Part shown: positions 60,529-64,000 of the stretch, in pieces | Layout: each line of letters begins with the position of its first letter | Position numbering within the stretch: position 1 is the stretch's first letter | From: Porticoccaceae bacterium | GTDB lineage: Bacteria; Pseudomonadota; Gammaproteobacteria; Pseudomonadales; Porticoccaceae | Reading direction: 5' to 3' | Assembly (NCBI GenBank): GCA_023228865.1 | Contig: JALOAH010000002.1 | Span: forward strand, 51,579-115,578 | DNA: 64,000 nucleotides | The notes under the pieces: generated by a model | The model's input: only the letters and a program-made list of their open reading frames with translations | Databases searched by the model: none | What the model was told of the DNA's origin: nothing | Translations under genes and position numbers: made by a program

Positions 60529-61896
60529 GTGGCCGTCAGCTCCAGTGGCGATATTATTGCTGCCGTCGCCACCCCGCCGGGTCGGGGTGGCGTCGGAATT
60601 ATCAGGGTTTCCGGTCCGGCTCTCGCGGCTTTTCTCGAAAACCTCCACGGCCGCCTGATTGAACCGCGCAAAGCGGTTTACACCCATTTTTGGGATGGCG
60701 ATGGCGACATCATCGACCAGGGCTTAATCCTTTATTTTCCTGCGCCCCACTCTTTTACCGGTGAGGATATTATTGAGCTTCAAGGGCACGGCGGCCCTGT
60801 GGTTATGGACGCCCTGTTGCAGCGGGTTATTGAACTAGGTGCGCGGCTTGCCAACCCCGGCGAGTTTAGCCAGCGGGCTTTTCTTAACGACAAGATCGAC
60901 CTGACCCAGGCGGAGGCCATTGCCGATCTTATTGATGCCAGCTCCCGCCAGGCTGCGCGCAGCGCCCTGCGCTCGCTTCAGGGTGAGTTTTCCGGGCGAA
61001 TCCACAGTCTGGTGGAAGAGCTGATTCACCTGCGCATTTATATTGAAGCCGCCATTGATTTTCCCGATGAAGAAATTGATTTTCTTGGCGACGGTCACGT
61101 AGCAACCCGGCTCGAAGCGCTTATCCAGCAACTGCAGGAAATCCTCAATGGCGCCAAGCAGGGGGTTCTTCTCAGTGAAGGCATGACAGTGGTCATTGCC
61201 GGCAAGCCCAATGCGGGAAAATCCAGCCTGTTGAACGCCCTTTCCGAAACGGAATCGGCCATTGTCACCGACATTCCCGGAACCACCAGGGATGTCCTGC
61301 GCCAGTCTGTCCACATCGATGGTATGCCCCTGCATTTTGTCGACACCGCCGGACTTCGGGAAAGTGACGATCCGGTGGAGCAGGAAGGCATTCGCCGCGC
61401 CTGGCTGGAGATTGACAAGGCCGACCGCATTCTCTTTGTGGTGGACGCCACAGAAGGGACTGACATTCATGTCCGTGAACTGTGGCCGGAATTTTTTCAG
61501 CGCTTTCCCGACCGTGACAATCTCACCCTGGTTTTCAATAAAATTGACCGGGTGGCGACGTCGCCCCCATCAAGCAGCAATGACATAGCAACCCTGTGTA
61601 TTTCGGCAAAAACCGGCCTGGGTCTGGCTCAATTAAAAAATCATCTCAAAAATTGCATGGGCTACGACAATACCGGCGAAGGCAATTTTATGGCGCGGCG
61701 GCGGCACCTGGACATTCTCAATAAAACCATGGCTCGCCTGCGTCAGGGGCAGGAGCAGCTCCGGGAATATCGCGCCGGAGAGCTGTTGGCGGAGGATCTG
61801 AGATACGCCCAGCAAGCACTGGGGGAAATTACCGGTGAATTCACTCCCGATGATTTGCTGGGGCGGATTTTTTCCAGTTTTTGCATCGGCAAATAA
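60529..61896 (+). CDS. mnmE: tRNA modification GTPase MnmE (TrmE)
   Basis: 455 residues from GTG 60529 (GGGGAAAG before it), giving the family start. N-terminal tetrahydrofolate-binding domain ([22 protein letters not shown]), helical domain, inserted G domain with [12 protein letters not shown] (about 224), [17 protein letters not shown] and NKID, and the invariant C-terminal end FCIGK. Its partner MnmG lies across oriC. The final 18 bases, 61879-61896, correspond to the attB of trmE-targeting islands. Confidence 0.97.
   Translation: MAVSSSGDIIAAVATPPGRGGVGIIRVSGPALAAFLENLHGRLIEPRKAVYTHFWDGDGDIIDQGLILYFPAPHSFTGEDIIELQGHGGPVVMDALLQRVIELGARLANPGEFSQRAFLNDKIDLTQAEAIADLIDASSRQAARSALRSLQGEFSGRIHSLVEELIHLRIYIEAAIDFPDEEIDFLGDGHVATRLEALIQQLQEILNGAKQGVLLSEGMTVVIAGKPNAGKSSLLNALSETESAIVTDIPGTTRDVLRQSVHIDGMPLHFVDTAGLRESDDPVEQEGIRRAWLEIDKADRILFVVDATEGTDIHVRELWPEFFQRFPDRDNLTLVFNKIDRVATSPPSSSNDIATLCISAKTGLGLAQLKNHLKNCMGYDNTGEGNFMARRRHLDILNKTMARLRQGQEQLREYRAGELLAEDLRYAQQALGEITGEFTPDDLLGRIFSSFCIGK
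61879..61896 (+). other. Probable attachment site (attL) at the mnmE 3' end
   Basis: TTTTGCATCGGCAAATAA agrees with the SGI1-type attB TTCTGYATYGGBAARTAA in 17 of 18 positions. Since these bases encode the conserved FCIGK-stop, the match alone proves little. The integrase gene immediately behind is what makes an attachment site likely. The other end is outside the window. Confidence 0.55.
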
Positions 61897-61963
61897 ATCA
61901 GGTTCCATGGACGTCCAGGGAAGTCTGTTGAACGTATAAAAACTATTATAAATAAAGTATTTT

Positions 61964-61992
61964 TTGTCTTTTCAATGTTCTGGTGGTACAGT
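61964..61992 (+). promoter_or_regulatory. Candidate integrase promoter
   Basis: TTGTCT (61964-61969), 17 bases, TACAGT (61987-61992) with the extended -10 TGG before it. The predicted start, about 61999, is near the inner end of the outer left arm of the inverted repeat. Confidence 0.45.
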
Positions 61993-62090
61993 CAGAGCCA
62001 TTCACTTATATGTCCAAGTTTGGGTCCAAGTAGCCAGAGATTTTCTTTATATTCCGTACTTGGACATACGGAGGATGTAATGGCTCTGAC
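61991..62090. repeat. Nested inverted repeat covering the integrase start
   Basis: Outer arms 61991-62002 (GTCAGAGCCATT) and 62079-62090 (AATGGCTCTGAC), 12 of 12 bases complementary. Inner arms 62009-62019 (TATGTCCAAGT) and 62058-62068 (ACTTGGACATA), 11 of 11. Centre 38 bases. The right outer arm contains the ATG of the integrase; the ribosome site GGAGG lies in the bulge between the two right arms. GTCCAAGT occurs a third time at 62024-62031. Confidence 0.9.
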
Positions 62091-63285
62091 CGACACTGCC
62101 CTCAAGGCGCTCAAGCCCAGGGACAAGACCTATATAGTCACCGATGACCGTGGCCTGTACGTGGAAGTATTCCCGACCGGAGGCGTCGTCTGGCGTTACC
62201 GCTACAGGCTGAACGGCAAGTACGAAAAGCTGACCCTGGGCAAATACCCGGCGCTGACCCTGAAGAACGCCCGCATGAAACGGGACGAAGCCGCCCAGCA
62301 GGTGGCATTGGGTGAGTCTCCAGCGAAGAAGAAGCAGTTGGCCAAGGTGGCAGCGTTGGAAGACACCACGGTCGCTGAGTTCGCCGAACGCTTCTTCAAG
62401 GACATCCAGTCGCGGGATCGCAAGGACAACACCATGCCCCGCCGCTACTTGGAAAAGGACATCCTCCCTTATATAGGCAACAAACCCATCAAGGACATCA
62501 CCGCGGAAGATGTGCGCAGCGTCATCTGGCGCAAGAAGGACCAGGGCTTCGACGCCGCCGCCGGCCAGATACGCGGCCTGCTCAAGCGCATGCTCGACTA
62601 CGCCTTGACCTGCGGCCTGATCCAGGCCAACCCGGTCACGGCCCTGCCCATGCGGCACGTCTACCGCGCCACCGCCCGCGACCGTGCGCTGACCCCAGAC
62701 GAGATCCAACGCTTCCTGAGTGCCGTGCACAAATCCAATATCCGCCGCCAGTTCAAGATCGCCTTCCAGTTGATCCTCATGACCCTGGTGCGCAAATCCG
62801 AACTGATACTGGCCCAGTGGAAGGACGTGCACCTGGACCAGCGCGAATGGCATATCCCGGTGGAAAACTCCAAGACCGGCAAACCCCACATCGTCTACCT
62901 GTCCACCCAGGCGGCGATGCTGTTCCGGGAACTTAAGACCATGGCCAGCACCAGTGACTGGGTCATGCCCGGTCGTGGCACCCTGACCAAGCCCTTCTCC
63001 AACAACGCCCTGAACACAGCCCTGAAAGTGTCCCTGCAAGACCAGGACATCCCCGCCTTCACCATCCACGACCTGCGCCGCACCGCCTCCACCCTACTGC
63101 ATGAGCAGGGCTGGCCGTCGGATGTGGTGGAGAAAGCCCTGAACCATACCATTGGCGGTGTGCGCGGCGTCTACAACCGGGCGGAATACGCCGAGCAGCG
63201 GCGGGAAATGTTGCAGGCCTGGGCGGATTTCATCGATGGACTGGTCCCGGCCAGCAATCTGGTCGTCAATCCGGGAGCGGAGTGA
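62080..63285 (+). CDS. Tyrosine recombinase / site-specific integrase
   Basis: 401 residues from ATG 62080 with GGAGG 5 bases before. N-terminal DUF4102 arm-binding domain (1-85: LTDTALKALKPRDKTYIVTDDRGLYVEV in pieces), core-binding domain (about 95-185), catalytic domain with R238 (LVRKSEL), H330-x-x-R333 (HDLRRT), H356 and nucleophile Y365 (GVYNRAEY). All catalytic residues are present, so the enzyme should be active. P4-type integrase family. It reads away from mnmE into the element; no tRNA gene is near, so the mnmE 3' end is the likely target. Confidence 0.93.
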   Translation: MALTDTALKALKPRDKTYIVTDDRGLYVEVFPTGGVVWRYRYRLNGKYEKLTLGKYPALTLKNARMKRDEAAQQVALGESPAKKKQLAKVAALEDTTVAEFAERFFKDIQSRDRKDNTMPRRYLEKDILPYIGNKPIKDITAEDVRSVIWRKKDQGFDAAAGQIRGLLKRMLDYALTCGLIQANPVTALPMRHVYRATARDRALTPDEIQRFLSAVHKSNIRRQFKIAFQLILMTLVRKSELILAQWKDVHLDQREWHIPVENSKTGKPHIVYLSTQAAMLFRELKTMASTSDWVMPGRGTLTKPFSNNALNTALKVSLQDQDIPAFTIHDLRRTASTLLHEQGWPSDVVEKALNHTIGGVRGVYNRAEYAEQRREMLQAWADFIDGLVPASNLVVNPGAE

Positions 63286-63453
63286 TGCCGACCTTTTGCC
63301 TTTTCCGGGTAGGGCCGTTGTCCCTTACAAGCCATTCCCTTGAGCCTGGCCATTTATACCTCTCCAACAATTGCCGTGACATTATCCCCAGGAGTCTGAT
63401 AGATTCCTGACGATTAAGGACGAGTTTATTTTATTACACTGGGTACCAATGCC

Positions 63454-63660
63454 ATGACAACCGAACCCTGGGTTACCGCTGAGCAAGTTGCCCAGCACCT
63501 GGGCATAGTGAAAGACACGGTCTACCGCTGGCGGGAGAGCAAAGGCCTGCCCGCCCATAAGGTGGGGCGACTGTGGAAATTCCAGTTATCCGAGGTGGAT
63601 GAGTGGGTGCGAGCGGGTGGTGCCGATGAGGATTCGAGCAAGAAAGAAAACAGCGCATGA
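63454..63660 (+). CDS. Excisionase-like helix-turn-helix protein
   Basis: 68 residues. MerR/excisionase-type winged helix: WVTAEQVAQHLGIVKDTVYRWRESKGLPAHKVGRLWKF in pieces, then LSEVDEWVRAGG. Acidic, Ser-rich tail. Such proteins act as recombination directionality factors or as DNA adaptors of restriction-type genes. Its stop overlaps the start of the next gene (ATGA), suggesting it works with that protein rather than with the integrase 168 bases upstream. Confidence 0.82.
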   Translation: MTTEPWVTAEQVAQHLGIVKDTVYRWRESKGLPAHKVGRLWKFQLSEVDEWVRAGGADEDSSKKENSA

Positions 63661-64000
63661 CGGAATCCAATCGCATCGAATACAAGCGGGAACTCAGCGA
63701 CGGGCTGGAGAAGGAAATCATCGCCTTCCTCAACTACCACGATGGCGGCATCGTCTATATCGGCATCGACAAGAATGGCCAGACCATCGGGGTCAACAAT
63801 GCCGATGCCCAGCAACTGGTCATCAAAGACCGGATAAAGAACAACATCCAGCCCTCCGCCCTGGGGTTGTTCGACGTGATCCTGGAACAGCGCGACGGCA
63901 AGCCGATCATCAAGATCATTCTCGCCAGCGGCACGGAAAAGCCCTATTACCTGCGCAAATACGGCATGTCGGAAAAGGGCTGCTTCATCCGCCTTGGCAG
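63657..64000 (+). CDS. Schlafen AlbA_2-type ATP-binding protein, N-terminal part (partial)
   Basis: 114 codons up to the window end. Start ATG overlaps the HTH gene stop. The AlbA_2 (divergent AAA_4) domain is visible: RIEYKRELSDGLEKEIIAFLNYHDGGIVYIGIDKNGQTIGV in pieces, then IKDRIKNNIQPSALGLFDV, and KPYYLRKYGMSEKGCFIRLG. These domains occur in RecG-like regulators and in defence or mobile-element proteins. The C-terminal part that would decide the function is outside. Confidence 0.85.
   Translation, partial: MTESNRIEYKRELSDGLEKEIIAFLNYHDGGIVYIGIDKNGQTIGVNNADAQQLVIKDRIKNNIQPSALGLFDVILEQRDGKPIIKIILASGTEKPYYLRKYGMSEKGCFIRLG

Noticed and set aside
61879..61896. Treating the 18-base attB match as proof of SGI1-type insertion
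   Set aside because: The bases encode the invariant FCIGK-stop of MnmE, so the match is expected in any mnmE. Kept only as supporting context for the adjacent integrase.

Overview
The window looks like the origin-proximal part of the chromosome of a free-living, aerobic, probably marine gammaproteobacterium. Gene order resembles Pseudomonas and its relatives (thrB/znuA-zur-znuCB, the aa3 oxidase cluster ctaC-D-G-E with surf1-ctaA-ctaB-sco, LysM-dprA-tsaC-hemF-aroE divergent from def-fmt-rsmB-trkA, and mnmG-rsmG-parA-parB-atpIBEFHAGDC next to rpmH-rnpA-yidD-yidC-mnmE). The genus cannot be fixed by eye. A Cellvibrionales/Pseudomonadales-type organism is the best guess.

Layout. 1-5066: the 3' end of homoserine kinase, two minus-strand accessory enzymes, and the zinc uptake locus znuA / zur-znuC-znuB, with a Zur-box candidate between the divergent arms. 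5094-13729: a long minus-strand operon for a caa3-type cytochrome c oxidase (cytochrome c fused to subunit II), its copper and assembly factors, heme A synthesis and a Sco protein. The control region in front of it carries a perfect FNR/ANR palindrome, phased hexamers and a tandem repeat. 14043-18653: a protein of unknown function, YheV, gamma-carbonic anhydrase, then SDR-aroE-hemF-tsaC. 18888-27448: dprA and a LysM protein facing def-fmt-rsmB-trkA-trkH and a TIGR02444-type protein. 27461-38605: TRAP-type receptor, uvrD, pirin, Sel1/SPOR protein, rnk, a two-component system preceded by two PepSY proteins, a PA2779/PA2778-like pair and a TauE permease. 38721-42540: a Na/Pi transporter and a loosely packed zone that includes a VOC gene with ACG where its start codon should be and a broken SMR (SugE-type) exporter. 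42691-53121: glmS, glmU and the complete F1Fo ATP synthase operon with a strong sigma-70 promoter. 53278-57560: parB, parA, rsmG, mnmG.

57561-58084 is an AT-rich intergenic region with several DnaA boxes and is the likely oriC. To its right, rpmH-rnpA-yidD-yidC-mnmE run away from it. dnaA is not in the window.

61897-64000 is the left edge of an integrated element. A tyrosine recombinase sits directly behind the 3' end of mnmE, which is a known integration target (SGI1-type islands). It is followed by an excisionase-like helix-turn-helix protein and the start of a Schlafen AlbA_2-type ATP-binding protein. The integrase start codon lies inside a two-tier inverted repeat of about 100 bp that could block its translation in read-through transcripts. 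I consider this the most interesting structure in the window. No tRNA, rRNA, CRISPR array or intact insertion sequence was seen.
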